This document shows, in pieces, positions 29,196-38,125 of a stretch of DNA of 64,000 nucleotides. Origin of the DNA: Staphylococcus sp. GSSP0090 (GTDB lineage Bacteria; Bacillota; Bacilli; Staphylococcales; Staphylococcaceae); the NCBI RefSeq assembly GCF_013391405.1, contig NZ_JACBFD010000013.1:1-64000 (forward strand), read 5' to 3'. Every line of letters begins with the position of its first letter. Position 1 is the stretch's first letter. A program made the translations under genes and the position numbers. The notes below the pieces were generated by a model. The model was not told where the DNA came from and made no database searches. It was given only the letters and a program-made list of their open reading frames with translations.

Positions 29196-30337
29196 TATAA
29201 TCTCTCCAGTATCTTTGTTTTATCTTTAAATTCTTGCACTTCATTTTCAGGTATAGAATCAATCGTAATCCCAGAACCCACGCCATAAACTGCTTCATTA
29301 TTTATGTATTGTATTGTGCGGATTGGTACATTGAAAATGGACTTTCCTTCAGGTAACAATAGGCCGATTGTGCCACAATATGCATTTCTTGGCGTCTGCT
29401 CTAAATCTTTAATATATTGCATCGTATTCAATTTAGGTGCACCAGTAATTGAACCACAAGGAAATAACGCTGTGAACACATCTACTAAACCGATATGATC
29501 ACTTGGTTCACTTGTCACCATTGAAGTCATTTGAAATACGGTGCTATATGTCTCAATATGAAATGGTTTATATACCTTAACTGTTCCAGCCTTTGCAATT
29601 CGACTCATATCATTACGTAATAAATCTACAATCATCACATTCTCTGCTCTGTCTTTCGCTGATTGTGCCAGTGTCATTTGATTGAGTTGATCTGCGTTTT
29701 TCGTTTCTCCTCGTGCAATCGTCCCCTTCATCGGTTTACTTAATAGTATATCTGCATTGTTTTTGAAAGGACCCCGTTGGAAAAATAATTCTGGTGACAT
29801 GGATGCAATTTGAACCTCTTCTGTATCTATCAGTGCAGCATAAAAGCCATTATTCTGTTGTAATAACGTATAGTATAAATCTGCAATCGGTTGTCGTATT
29901 TGATCTGTTAAACGTGTTGTGTAATTCACTTGATATGTATTGCCTTCAATAATAGCTGATTGAATCATTTTAATATGTTGTATCAGTTGAGATGATGGCA
30001 GTTTAAATTTAAAATTACATTTTTGTAGTGGTTGGTGTTTAAAATGTTGTTTTGCAATATCCTCAGCATGATCAAACGCGTAAGCTGCCGCGTAAACATA
30101 TGTTCCTTCAATTTTCACCGTAGGCATTTGAGGATTAAAATATGGTGCTGCCTCATAGGCTAAATAAAGGGCAACATAATGTCCTGCCCTCTGCTTAGCT
30201 TCAGCAAATGACACCACTTCCCCAACGGTTTCAATATTCGAAGCTATTTTTTTATCAGTACAATGTGTAAGTTGATATCGATGTGTTTCATGATTGTCTT
30301 CATCTAATGTATAACGATAATTAAAGTGTATTTGCAT
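29195..30337 (-). CDS. pabB: Aminodeoxychorismate synthase component I PabB
   Basis: Chorismate-binding enzyme, 380 aa, that aminates chorismate with ammonia from PabA. It carries the core motifs EGNTYQVNYTTRL, SKPMKGTIARG, DLLRNDMSRIAKAGTV, the PCGSITGAPKLNTM signature and GVGSGITIDS. Overlap with pabA (17 bp) and pabC (1 bp) shows a coupled three-gene operon for p-aminobenzoate. Confidence 0.93.
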   Translation of the reverse strand: MQIHFNYRYTLDEDNHETHRYQLTHCTDKKIASNIETVGEVVSFAEAKQRAGHYVALYLAYEAAPYFNPQMPTVKIEGTYVYAAAYAFDHAEDIAKQHFKHQPLQKCNFKFKLPSSQLIQHIKMIQSAIIEGNTYQVNYTTRLTDQIRQPIADLYYTLLQQNNGFYAALIDTEEVQIASMSPELFFQRGPFKNNADILLSKPMKGTIARGETKNADQLNQMTLAQSAKDRAENVMIVDLLRNDMSRIAKAGTVKVYKPFHIETYSTVFQMTSMVTSEPSDHIGLVDVFTALFPCGSITGAPKLNTMQYIKDLEQTPRNAYCGTIGLLLPEGKSIFNVPIRTIQYINNEAVYGVGSGITIDSIPENEVQEFKDKTKILERL

Positions 30338-30914
30338 GATAATCCTCCATTATATTTATAAATGTTTGTATTTGGGCTAATCCATGTTCACTTAAGATGG
30401 ATTCTGGATGATATTGCACACCATATATCGGTAAGGATTTATGTTCTAACCCCATAATAATATTGTCATCATTGATTGCAGCTATTTCTAATGCATCTGG
30501 AAAAGTCTGTGAATCTGCCTTTAAAGAATGATAGCGCATGACTTTAAATGTTTCTGGTAATTCCTGAAATATCCCCTTACCATTATGACGAATTTGTGTA
30601 GTATGTCCGTGAATCGGTTTATCACTTTTAATAATGTCGCCGCCAAAATAAGTGACAATTTGTTGGAAGCCAAGACAAACACCTAAAATGGGTAAACGCT
30701 CTGAAAATGTTTTAATAACCTCATTTAATATTGGATAATCCCTAGGTGCACCTGGCCCTGGTGAAATAACAATCGCTTTAGGTGCTAAGTGATGTATTTT
30801 ATTTATTGTTAAATTCTCAACATCTATCACGTCGATTGAGCCACGATAATTTTGTTTTATATAGTCTACAATGTTATAAGTAAATGAATCTTTATTATCA
30901 ATAATTAATATCAT
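30321..30914 (-). CDS. pabA: Aminodeoxychorismate synthase component II PabA
   Basis: Class I glutamine amidotransferase, 197 aa, that feeds ammonia to PabB. It has the oxyanion region SPGPGAPRDYP, the catalytic cysteine in LGVCLGFQQI, and the His-Glu pair in YHPESILSEHG. First gene of the pabABC operon, with ribosome site AAAGAGGCGAC. The divergent 31-kb region on its other side carries the queuosine riboswitch. Confidence 0.92.
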   Translation of the reverse strand: MILIIDNKDSFTYNIVDYIKQNYRGSIDVIDVENLTINKIHHLAPKAIVISPGPGAPRDYPILNEVIKTFSERLPILGVCLGFQQIVTYFGGDIIKSDKPIHGHTTQIRHNGKGIFQELPETFKVMRYHSLKADSQTFPDALEIAAINDDNIIMGLEHKSLPIYGVQYHPESILSEHGLAQIQTFINIMEDYHANTL

Positions 30915-31028
30915 GTTGTCGCCTCTTTTTAAAAATCTTCAATAGTCTGTTATACTTATTATCACAAATATTAGCTTGATTTTACAGTTTAAATATATTA
31001 TTCTGAATCACGTTATAAATGAATATAA

Positions 31029-31066
31029 AGAGGTTCCTAGCTGATACCCTCTATAAAAAACTAGAC
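31029..31066 (+). ncRNA. preQ1-I riboswitch
   Basis: AGAGG (31029-31033) pairs with CCTCT (31048-31052) to form P1. The loop contains CCTAG (31036-31040), which can pair with CTAG (31061-31064) in the A-rich tail ATAAAAAACTAG, giving the H-type pseudoknot of preQ1-I aptamers. The sequence AGAGGTTCCTAGCTGATACC is very close to known examples in Bacillales. It lies about 110 bp upstream of queC and should turn the operon off when preQ1 is abundant. Confidence 0.93.
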
Positions 31067-31078
31067 ACATGTATGTAT

Positions 31079-31114
31079 AACGTCTGTCTTTTTTATAGAG
31101 ATAGGCGTTTTTTT
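31079..31114 (+). terminator. Riboswitch-controlled terminator of queCDE
   Basis: AACGTCTGTCT (31079-31089) pairs, with some G-U pairs, with AGAGATAGGCGTT (31097-31109) and is followed by seven T. It lies directly downstream of the preQ1 aptamer, as expected for an expression platform working by termination. Confidence 0.85.
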
Positions 31115-31173
31115 ATGCGCTTATCTAAACCATGTACCAGTTAGTTCGACTATTATTAAGGAGTGCAAGACAA

Positions 31174-31845
31174 ATGTCAGAACAAACATTAGATAGTAAT
31201 AAAGCCATCGTCGTATTTAGTGGTGGCCAAGATAGTACGACGTGCTTATTTTGGGCAAAAAAACATTTTGAATCTGTAGAACTTGTAACATTTGCATACG
31301 GTCAGAGGCATGACACCGAAATCGAAGTTGCAAAACAAATCGCAAATGAACAAGGTATTAAACATCATGTACTAGATATGTCATTACTTTCACAACTAAC
31401 GCCTAATGCATTAACGCAACACGACTTAGACATCGAGGTCGGTGAGGACGGCATTCCAAATACCTTTGTACCTGCAAGAAATTTATTATTCCTTTCATTT
31501 GCAGGCGCATTAGCTTATCAAACCAATGCGAAACATATTATTACAGGCGTTTGTGAAACGGACTTTTCAGGATATCCAGATTGTCGCGATAGCTTTGTTA
31601 AATCAATGAATGTCACACTATCACTTTCTATGGATAAAGACTTCGTCATTCACACACCATTAATGTGGTTAGATAAAAAGGCTACCTGGGCTTTAAGTGA
31701 TGATTTAGGCGTGTTAGATTACATCCGTTACAATACACTAACATGTTATAACGGTGTCGTTGGAGAGGGCTGTGGAGAATGCCCAGCTTGTCAATTAAGA
31801 GCCAATGGTTTAAACGCTTATCTCGCAGAAAAAGGAGTGGATTAA
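31174..31845 (+). CDS. queC: 7-cyano-7-deazaguanine synthase QueC
   Basis: ATP-dependent enzyme that converts 7-carboxy-7-deazaguanine to preQ0, 223 aa. It has the PP-loop [16 protein letters not shown] and the zinc-binding C-terminus with [16 protein letters not shown] 31174 is preceded by AAGGAG; an upstream in-frame ATG at 31132 has no ribosome site. It is the first gene of queCDE under the preQ1 riboswitch, ending 1 bp before queD. Confidence 0.95.
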   Translation: MSEQTLDSNKAIVVFSGGQDSTTCLFWAKKHFESVELVTFAYGQRHDTEIEVAKQIANEQGIKHHVLDMSLLSQLTPNALTQHDLDIEVGEDGIPNTFVPARNLLFLSFAGALAYQTNAKHIITGVCETDFSGYPDCRDSFVKSMNVTLSLSMDKDFVIHTPLMWLDKKATWALSDDLGVLDYIRYNTLTCYNGVVGEGCGECPACQLRANGLNAYLAEKGVD

Positions 31846-31846
31846 A

Positions 31847-32272
31847 ATGTTCCAACAAAATTATCCAAGCATTCAACATCCCTATTGCTTTGAATTAAAT
31901 AAAGATTTTAATTTTTCTGCAGCACATTATATCCCTAGTGAGGATGCAGGCAAATGCATGCGTACACATGGTCACACTTACTTTGTGAATTTAACGATTG
32001 CCGGCGACACTTTAGATCATAATGGGTTTTTAGTGAATTTTAGTGAATTAAAACAGTTGGTCCATGGACAATTTGATCATTATTTACTGAATGATCTACC
32101 TCATTTTGAAGGCAAAAGCCCTTCTACCGAAATCGTTGCTCAAACCATTTATGAAATGGTTCAAACGTCATTGGATCAGCGCGATAACCGACCTAAGTGT
32201 TTACAAGTCTATGTTAGAGAAACACCTACAAGTTACGTTGTTTATAGACCAAAGGAGACAAAGCATGAGTAA
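31847..32272 (+). CDS. queD: 6-carboxytetrahydropterin synthase QueD
   Basis: Makes 6-carboxy-5,6,7,8-tetrahydropterin from dihydroneopterin triphosphate, 141 aa. Zinc ligands and catalytic residues are visible: NFSAAHYIP, CMRTHGHTYFV with the conserved cysteine and HGH, and STEIVAQTIYE. The last codons overlap the start of queE by 8 bp. Motifs appear intact. The ribosome site AAAGGAG is inside the end of queC. Confidence 0.94.
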   Translation: MFQQNYPSIQHPYCFELNKDFNFSAAHYIPSEDAGKCMRTHGHTYFVNLTIAGDTLDHNGFLVNFSELKQLVHGQFDHYLLNDLPHFEGKSPSTEIVAQTIYEMVQTSLDQRDNRPKCLQVYVRETPTSYVVYRPKETKHE

Positions 32273-32981
32273 AATACCCGTTTTAGAAATATTTGGACCA
32301 ACCATTCAAGGTGAAGGTCGCGTCATAGGTAGAAAAACAATGTTTGTGCGGACAGCTGGATTTGACTACCGTTGTAGCTGGTGTGATTCAAGTTTCACTT
32401 GGGATGGTAGTGCAAAAGAAGATATTAGAATGATGTCTGCCGAAGAAATATATGACCAACTTTATCAAATCGCTGGTGATTCTTTTAATCATGTCACGAT
32501 ATCTGGCGGAAATCCTGCTTTAATTAGAGGTATTCAACAACTAGTAGATTTATTTGATGACAAGGGCATTCACAGCGCTTTGGAAACACAAGGTAGTAAA
32601 TTCCAACCATGGATGACTCAAATTGATGACTTAACCATTAGTCCGAAACCACCAAGCTCAAAAATGAAACCCAATTTACCTATTCTAGATGAAGTCATTG
32701 AACAATGTGTGCCTGAATCATTGAACTTGAAAGTTGTCATCTTTGATGACGAAGATTACCAATTCGCTAAGATGATCCATCACCGTTATCCTAGCGTACC
32801 TTTCTATTTACAGGTTGGTAATCCTTATTTAGATGGCGAACATGTAGAAGCACATACTGAAAAATTATTGTCATTATATGAAACACTCGTAGACCGCGTG
32901 ATGGTGAGTAGCGATATGAATAATGTATATGTATTACCTCAATTACACACACTGCTTTGGAGTAACAAAAAAGGTGTTTAA
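32265..32981 (+). CDS. queE: 7-carboxy-7-deazaguanine synthase QueE, cluster cysteine missing
   Basis: Radical-SAM enzyme that forms 7-carboxy-7-deazaguanine, 238 aa from ATG 32265 (ribosome site AAAGGAG). The fold-specific parts are present: IFGPTIQGEGRVIGRKTMF, DSSFTWDG, HVTISGGNPAL, LETQGS and DDLTISPKPPSSKM. However, the [4Fe-4S] motif expected as CxxxCxxC reads F33-D-Y-R-C37-S-W-C40: codon 32361-32363 is TTT instead of a cysteine codon (TGT/TGC). Only two of the three cluster ligands remain, and no spare cysteine is nearby. The enzyme is predicted to be inactive, unless this is a sequencing error. Confidence 0.93.
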   Translation: MSKIPVLEIFGPTIQGEGRVIGRKTMFVRTAGFDYRCSWCDSSFTWDGSAKEDIRMMSAEEIYDQLYQIAGDSFNHVTISGGNPALIRGIQQLVDLFDDKGIHSALETQGSKFQPWMTQIDDLTISPKPPSSKMKPNLPILDEVIEQCVPESLNLKVVIFDDEDYQFAKMIHHRYPSVPFYLQVGNPYLDGEHVEAHTEKLLSLYETLVDRVMVSSDMNNVYVLPQLHTLLWSNKKGV

Positions 32982-32995
32982 ATTGAGTATTGAAG

Positions 32996-33043
32996 GCGAT
33001 CCGTTGTATAATGCTCTTTGTCTATATAACGAATCGCTTTTTT
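32996..33043 (+). terminator. queCDE terminator
   Basis: GCGAT/ATCGC and CGTTGTATA/TATATAACG blocks (32996-33010 with 33023-33037) form a long imperfect stem followed by TTTTTT. It follows the queE stop. Confidence 0.75.
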
Positions 33044-33220
33044 GTGATGCAAATATTATATAGTGAATCATCACTGTAAAAATCATTTCACTCATTGATA
33101 TCAAGTTATTTTTATTCAAACTATATTGGATAAATTTTAATTAAAGACATGAAATTAAATGATTAACTTTAACTTAATTGATATAATGTTTCAATGAAGT
33201 ATCTAGGTTAGGAGAGCATC

Positions 33221-33814
33221 ATGCTGATTAATATCATTATAAATATCGCTGCGATATGCATCATACTTGGCATTGATTTATATCGTCAGAATTTTAAACA
33301 ACTTAAGTTTAGCTCTATACTAATAGCAATCTGTCTCAACAGCATTATTAATATATTTCTAGTTGGTGAATATGATTACATCGTATTTTACACTTGTGGT
33401 CAACTCATCATTTGGACGTTATTACAATTGTATATAGACCGAAAAGTAACAGCTTTTAAGGTAACAGACCAAAAATTTATCGCAGTTGTACTCACAATCA
33501 TTTTGAGTACGTCACTCATTCTTACATATAGTACGAGTCACGATTCATACTACATGTCTATTCCTTATTTAGCACCTGCTATTTTCCTAATCGGCGCTAT
33601 TTTACTATTTTATAGTACTTTTCCGCCAAAAGAAAAAGAACAACTTAAACCTATAAATCGTATTAAGCAACCTATTTTTGTAGGTCAATTATTTATTATT
33701 CTTTCTTTTACAATCATGACTTTATTAACACCCTATTGGTATGCTTTTATAATCATTCATTTACTATTTGTTGGATTTTTATTATGGCAGAATATATTTT
33801 TTTCTCATAAATGA
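33221..33814 (+). CDS. Six-helix membrane protein, hypothetical
   Basis: 197 residues with about six hydrophobic segments and no catalytic motif that I recognise. A cytoplasmic-type basic loop (PPKEKEQLKPINRIKQP) lies between helices four and five. The ribosome site (TAGGAGAGC) and a TATAAT about 35 bp upstream support its own promoter. It is followed after about 70 bp by a GlsB-like gene. It sits where S. aureus has the sae genes, but it does not resemble SaeR or SaeS. Function unknown. Confidence 0.75.
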   Translation: MLINIIINIAAICIILGIDLYRQNFKQLKFSSILIAICLNSIINIFLVGEYDYIVFYTCGQLIIWTLLQLYIDRKVTAFKVTDQKFIAVVLTIILSTSLILTYSTSHDSYYMSIPYLAPAIFLIGAILLFYSTFPPKEKEQLKPINRIKQPIFVGQLFIILSFTIMTLLTPYWYAFIIIHLLFVGFLLWQNIFFSHK

Positions 33815-33882
33815 TTAAGATATTATATTTTGTGGTATATGATTATAGTTAAATAAGTTTTTATTAAAGGAGGCAAATCATT

Positions 33883-34134
33883 ATGGGCTTGATTCTTATG
33901 TTAATCGTCGGTGGTTTAATCGGGTGGATTGCTGGTGGCATCGTTGGTAAAGATATCCCAGGTGGTATTTTAGGTAACATTATTGCCGGTATCATCGGCG
34001 CTTGGTTAGGTTCACTTATTTTTGGTGATTGGGGTTGGCACTTAGGCGGTATCGCTGTATTCCCAGCACTTATCGGAACAATCATCTTAGTTGCACTTGC
34101 GTCATTTATATTAGGAAAATTACGTAAAAAATAA
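33883..34134 (+). CDS. GlsB/YeaQ/YmgE family small membrane protein
   Basis: 83 residues, very glycine-rich, with three membrane segments: GLILMLIVGGLIGWIAGGIVG, ILGNIIAGIIGAWLGSLIFG (approximate) and a C-terminal helix ending in KLRKK. This is the transglycosylase-associated (YeaQ/YmgE) family, whose members are stress-induced in many bacteria; their molecular role is unsettled. A strong AAAGGAGGC ribosome site precedes it, and strong terminators follow. Confidence 0.88.
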   Translation: MGLILMLIVGGLIGWIAGGIVGKDIPGGILGNIIAGIIGAWLGSLIFGDWGWHLGGIAVFPALIGTIILVALASFILGKLRKK

Positions 34135-34146
34135 ATGCATTTTTAT

Positions 34147-34240
34147 AAGCCAATTTCGAGCAATCGAAATTGGCTTTTACTGTTTCTATAAACTTTATAA
34201 TAAATAGGACTGGTGAGAAATTAATCTCACCAGTCCTATT
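34147..34240. terminator. Two consecutive strong terminators
   Basis: AAGCCAATTTCGA/TCGAAATTGGCTT (34147-34178, followed by T) ends the GlsB-like gene. AATAGGACTGGTGAGA/TCTCACCAGTCCTATT (34203-34240) is a second perfect 16-bp stem, probably serving the converging csbB-like gene. Confidence 0.88.
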
Positions 34241-34329
34241 TGACAGAGCACCCACTTGCTCTCTTATTCAAAAAAGACTGAGGCATCTATTTATGCCCCA
34301 ATCTCGTTTACCAAACTTTAAATGATAAC

Positions 34330-35391
34330 TCATCTGTTTTTAATTAATTCTTTCTCTGATTTACTTGCTTTAGACATTTCATGTTGTCGATCATTACGTT
34401 CGATTTCATGGTTAATATCTTGATTTATATTTTGTTTATTATTGTCACATGCGTAATTAAAGTTCGTTGCTTGAACAATATATTTTGGACGTTGTTTCAC
34501 CTCATAATAAATACGACCAATATATTCGCCAACAATGCCAATGGATATCAATTGTATGCCTCCGAGTAATAATATAGCAGCAATCGTGGAGAAGTAACCT
34601 GGTGTTTCTACACCACGAATCATGATACCTACTGAAATATAACCAATATAAAGTAAACTGATAAAGAATACGATAAGACCAAGATATATCATTGCGCGTA
34701 ATGGTTTATTATTAAAAGAAATTAAGCCATCTATACCATAATTTAGCAATTTGCTAAACGACCATTTCGATTCTCCATCTTCGCGCTCTACATTCTCATA
34801 CGTAAACACTTTTGTATTATAACCAATCCACTCATATAATCCTTTTGAGAAACGATTATATTCATCTAATTGTGTGAGTGAAATGACAGCACGTTGACTC
34901 AATAATCTAAAGTCTCCAATACCATCTTCTAATTTGATATCTTCAACAAAATGATTAATCAATTTATAGTAAATTTTAGTCATAACTTTTCTGGATTGTT
35001 TTTCACCAGATCTATCTCGCTTAGCGATCACTTGATCATAACCATCCATATAGCCTTCAATCATTTGAGGAATGAGTTCCGGTGGATGTTGTAAATCGGC
35101 ATCTATCATAATCACGGCATCACAGTCTTTACTATGTTGGTATCCAGCTATCATGGCCGACTCTTTACCGAAGTTTCGACTAAATGAAATAAATTTCACG
35201 CGTTTATCTTTTGTAGCCATATCTTGTATATAATTGATTGTTTTATCCTTACTTCCATCATCTACAAATAATATATCGTAGTCATAGTGATGGTACTGAC
35301 TATCTTTTAATAAAATCTCAGTCAGTTTTTCATATGTTTTTAAAATTACTTCACCTTCATTATAACAAGGTACTATTACTCTCATTTGCAT
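34330..35391 (-). CDS. csbB: Membrane glycosyltransferase, CsbB/GtrB type
   Basis: GT2-family glycosyltransferase, 353 aa. Catalytic domain: VIVPCYNEGE, LFVDDGSKDKT, DADLQHPPELIP and GDFRLLSQRA. Two C-terminal membrane helices (about residues 230-305) are typical of enzymes that load a sugar onto undecaprenyl phosphate. In B. subtilis and staphylococci CsbB works with a YfhO-type flippase/transferase to decorate lipoteichoic acid; no yfhO is in this window. It has a long Asn/Lys-rich hydrophilic tail after residue 315. The start follows GAAGGTG. Confidence 0.85.
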   Translation of the reverse strand: MQMRVIVPCYNEGEVILKTYEKLTEILLKDSQYHHYDYDILFVDDGSKDKTINYIQDMATKDKRVKFISFSRNFGKESAMIAGYQHSKDCDAVIMIDADLQHPPELIPQMIEGYMDGYDQVIAKRDRSGEKQSRKVMTKIYYKLINHFVEDIKLEDGIGDFRLLSQRAVISLTQLDEYNRFSKGLYEWIGYNTKVFTYENVEREDGESKWSFSKLLNYGIDGLISFNNKPLRAMIYLGLIVFFISLLYIGYISVGIMIRGVETPGYFSTIAAILLLGGIQLISIGIVGEYIGRIYYEVKQRPKYIVQATNFNYACDNNKQNINQDINHEIERNDRQHEMSKASKSEKELIKNR

Positions 35392-35767
35392 ACCTAAACA
35401 CCTTCATTTCAATTACTTCAATTTTACTTTATCAATTCTTACCTACAGCACGCTATCTAAACCAATTAAATTTACATAAACTTTATATAGCCTTAATGTT
35501 TGCTGGTAAAACTTAATGTATATGCTTAGTTTCTGCCTTAATTTAAGATAATAAGTTAAACGCTAATTCATTATCACAAACTCAGTAAAAATTAATCTTT
35601 TACGCATTCATTCATATTGACTAAAATTTAAAGTGATTAAAGTTATAAATTGTTACATTAAGTCTATCAACTATTTGAATTATTTGAAAACAATAACCTT
35701 TATAACAATAAATAAAGAGACACTATACCTCATTTTTTGAGTATAGTGCCTCTGCCTCATCTCTCAC
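35392..35767. other. Intergenic region with terminator
   Basis: 376 bp without a gene. It holds the upstream region of the csbB-like gene and, at 35717-35753, the hairpin GAGACACTATAC/GTATAGTGCCTC with a T-run on the minus strand that ends the aldo/keto reductase gene. I see nothing else. Confidence 0.75.
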
Positions 35768-36607
35768 TTATTTTAATGTACCGATACGCACTTCATCTGG
35801 ATCTTTACCTTGTCTTTCATTACGATTCATTGCGTCAATCTCAGCAATATCTGTGAGTTCAAGATTAAAATCGAAGATATCAATATTTTCTTTAATGCGT
35901 TCTGGTGTCTTAGATTTTGGAATAATAAGTCGATTATGTGCCATATGCCAACGTAACACAATTTGAGCCGGCGTCTTACCGTATCGTTCAGCTAGTCTTA
36001 AAATGACTTCATGTTCAAGTAAACCTTGATTTCTCATTAATGGCATCCATGCTGTAACAGCAATATCTTTGCTATCACAGTATGCTTGCAGTTCTTGTTG
36101 ATTAAAATAAGGATGTACTTCAATTTGATTTACAGCTGGCACAATATCAGTTGCGCGCATTAATTTCTCTAAATGGTGTTGTTTAAAGTTACATACACCG
36201 ATTGCACGTATGCGGCCCGCTTCATATAATGCCTCCATAGCTTTATAACTTTCTATAAATAAATCATCTGCTTCACATGGCCAATGTATTAAAAATAAAT
36301 CCAAGTAATCTGTACCTAAATTTTCAATAGATTTAGTGAAAAATTCAATTGTACGATCATAACCTTGATAATCATTCCATAATTTCGATGTGATAAATAA
36401 TTCTTCACGAGGAATGTCTGATTTTTTTAATGCATTGCCTAATGCGATTTCGTTTTTATAAAAATAGGCAGTGTCAAATGCTCGATAACCCGCATCTAGT
36501 GCAGTTGCGACCGAAATATTCATTTCATCATCCGTGATTTTATATACACCTAACCCAATTTTTGGCATTGGATAACCGTTATTTAAATAGTATACATCGT
36601 CTAACAT
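35768..36607 (-). CDS. Aldo/keto reductase
   Basis: NADPH-dependent oxidoreductase with a TIM-barrel fold, 279 aa. The catalytic tetrad regions are visible: FDTAYFYKNE (Asp, Tyr), FITSKLW (Lys) and LFLIHWPCE (His). IPKSKTPERIKENIDIF binds the 2'-phosphate of NADPH. It resembles the 2,5-diketo-gluconate reductase/YvgN-type glyoxal reductases, which clear reactive carbonyls; the true substrate is open. Single gene with its own terminator. Confidence 0.9.
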   Translation of the reverse strand: MLDDVYYLNNGYPMPKIGLGVYKITDDEMNISVATALDAGYRAFDTAYFYKNEIALGNALKKSDIPREELFITSKLWNDYQGYDRTIEFFTKSIENLGTDYLDLFLIHWPCEADDLFIESYKAMEALYEAGRIRAIGVCNFKQHHLEKLMRATDIVPAVNQIEVHPYFNQQELQAYCDSKDIAVTAWMPLMRNQGLLEHEVILRLAERYGKTPAQIVLRWHMAHNRLIIPKSKTPERIKENIDIFDFNLELTDIAEIDAMNRNERQGKDPDEVRIGTLK

Positions 36608-36703
36608 TTTTCAGACCTCTTTTCATTTATGCTTCTATTTCTTGTACATATGACGCTTACTGTTATTAAAATACTATACCATCTTTTCATATGCGGAAAA
36701 ATT

Positions 36704-36738
36704 AAAAAACCCCAACAAGGTTTGGATGCCTTGTCAGG
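36704..36738 (-). terminator. Terminator of the mpfA-like gene
   Basis: On the minus strand CCTGACAAGG is followed by CATCCAAA and CCTTGTTGGGG, forming an imperfect stem that precedes TTTTTT. It lies about 40 bp after the gene. Confidence 0.75.
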
Positions 36739-36775
36739 ATTCTGCAAAAATACGCCATCTTCATATGGAAGAGGA

Positions 36776-38125
36776 TTAATCGTTTTCTTCTTCTTCTTCA
36801 AGTTCTTCTAAAGTTGGTCTTGTCTTATTATGTTCTAATTCTAATATGACTGTAATAATTTGATGGTTATCAATTTCTGAAATAACCCATCTATCATATT
36901 CAGTATCTACATAATCATTTTGCTGTAAATTGGTATTATGTGCTTGTAACCAGCCGCCAATCGTATCTATATCTTCTGAATCCTCAAATTCAATGCCAAG
37001 CTGATCGTTTAAATCATCTAATAACACACGACCATTAATTTGGTATCTATTATCTGTTACTTTAACAATATCGTTGACTTCATCATCATCAAACTCATCA
37101 CGAATTTCACCAACAATTTCTTCTAATATATCTTCCATTGTAAGGATACCTGCTGTACCGCCATATTCGTCAATAATCAAACTAATATGAACATGTTCAC
37201 GCTGCATACGTACAAGTGCATCACTTATGCGTGTCGTTTCTGAAATCATAGGTAAATCATGAATGTAGTTACTCACTTTAATTTGTTTACCGGAAGCATA
37301 TTCTGTTAAAAATTCTTTAACATTAATAAAGCCTTTCACATGGTCTTTATCACCATCTGCTGTGATTGGATAACGTGTGAATTGATGTTCTTTAATCGTT
37401 TCTAACAATTCTTCTACATTAAATGGCTCATTCATTGTAATCATTTGTGTACGGGGAACCATAATATCTTTAGACTGTCTTTCATCAAAAGAAAAGATAT
37501 TTTGCATATAAGCTAATTCTGTTTGATTGATTTCTCCACCGTTGTAACTATTATTAATGATTATTTTTATTTCTTCTTCTGACATTGCATCGTTATTTGC
37601 ATCTGGATCAACGCCGAACATACGAATAATCATTCTTGCTGAACCATTCATTAACCAAATTAGTGGTTTCATAACGACACCAAAGTAATAAAGTGGTCTT
37701 GAATAAATCAGGGCTAATTTTTCAGTATGTTGAATCGCTAAAGTCTTCGGTGCCAACTCACCTAATACGACGTGCAAATATGTCACGATAATAAATGATA
37801 CGATAAATGAAATTGTCGTCGTTAAAGCATCTGGTAAATGAATCACTTCAAATAATGGATGCAATAATTTGTTGAAAGTTGGTTCACCTAACCAACCTAA
37901 ACCTAACGACGTCACTGTAATACCGAGTTGACATGCCGATAAGTAATAGTCTAGATTTTTGATCATTTTTTTAACTACACGTGCGCTACCATTACCTTCC
38001 GCAGCGAGTTGATCGATTCTTGTACTACGAACTTTTACTAAAGCAAATTCCGATCCTACGAATACCGTTGTTAATGCTATTAAAAGAAAAAATATTACTA
38101 AATTCATTATGGTCACTGTTTCCAA
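36776..38125 (-). CDS. mpfA: CNNM/CorC-type magnesium efflux protein (MpfA-like)
   Basis: 449 residues. The N-terminal DUF21/CNNM membrane domain (about 1-195) has GSEFALVKVRSTRID and SACQLGITVTSLGLGWLGEP. A CBS pair (about 215-335, DIMVPRTQMITM, FINVKEFL, LIIDEYGGTAGILTMEDILEEIVGEI) and a CorC_HlyC domain follow, with an acidic tail. The family is often called hemolysin C, but the S. aureus member MpfA protects against excess magnesium. The start is probably TTG 38125, preceded by AGGGAAC; ATG 38107 is the alternative. The upstream leader is unusual (separate entry). Confidence 0.85.
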   Translation of the reverse strand: METVTIMNLVIFFLLIALTTVFVGSEFALVKVRSTRIDQLAAEGNGSARVVKKMIKNLDYYLSACQLGITVTSLGLGWLGEPTFNKLLHPLFEVIHLPDALTTTISFIVSFIIVTYLHVVLGELAPKTLAIQHTEKLALIYSRPLYYFGVVMKPLIWLMNGSARMIIRMFGVDPDANNDAMSEEEIKIIINNSYNGGEINQTELAYMQNIFSFDERQSKDIMVPRTQMITMNEPFNVEELLETIKEHQFTRYPITADGDKDHVKGFINVKEFLTEYASGKQIKVSNYIHDLPMISETTRISDALVRMQREHVHISLIIDEYGGTAGILTMEDILEEIVGEIRDEFDDDEVNDIVKVTDNRYQINGRVLLDDLNDQLGIEFEDSEDIDTIGGWLQAHNTNLQQNDYVDTEYDRWVISEIDNHQIITVILELEHNKTRPTLEELEEEEEND

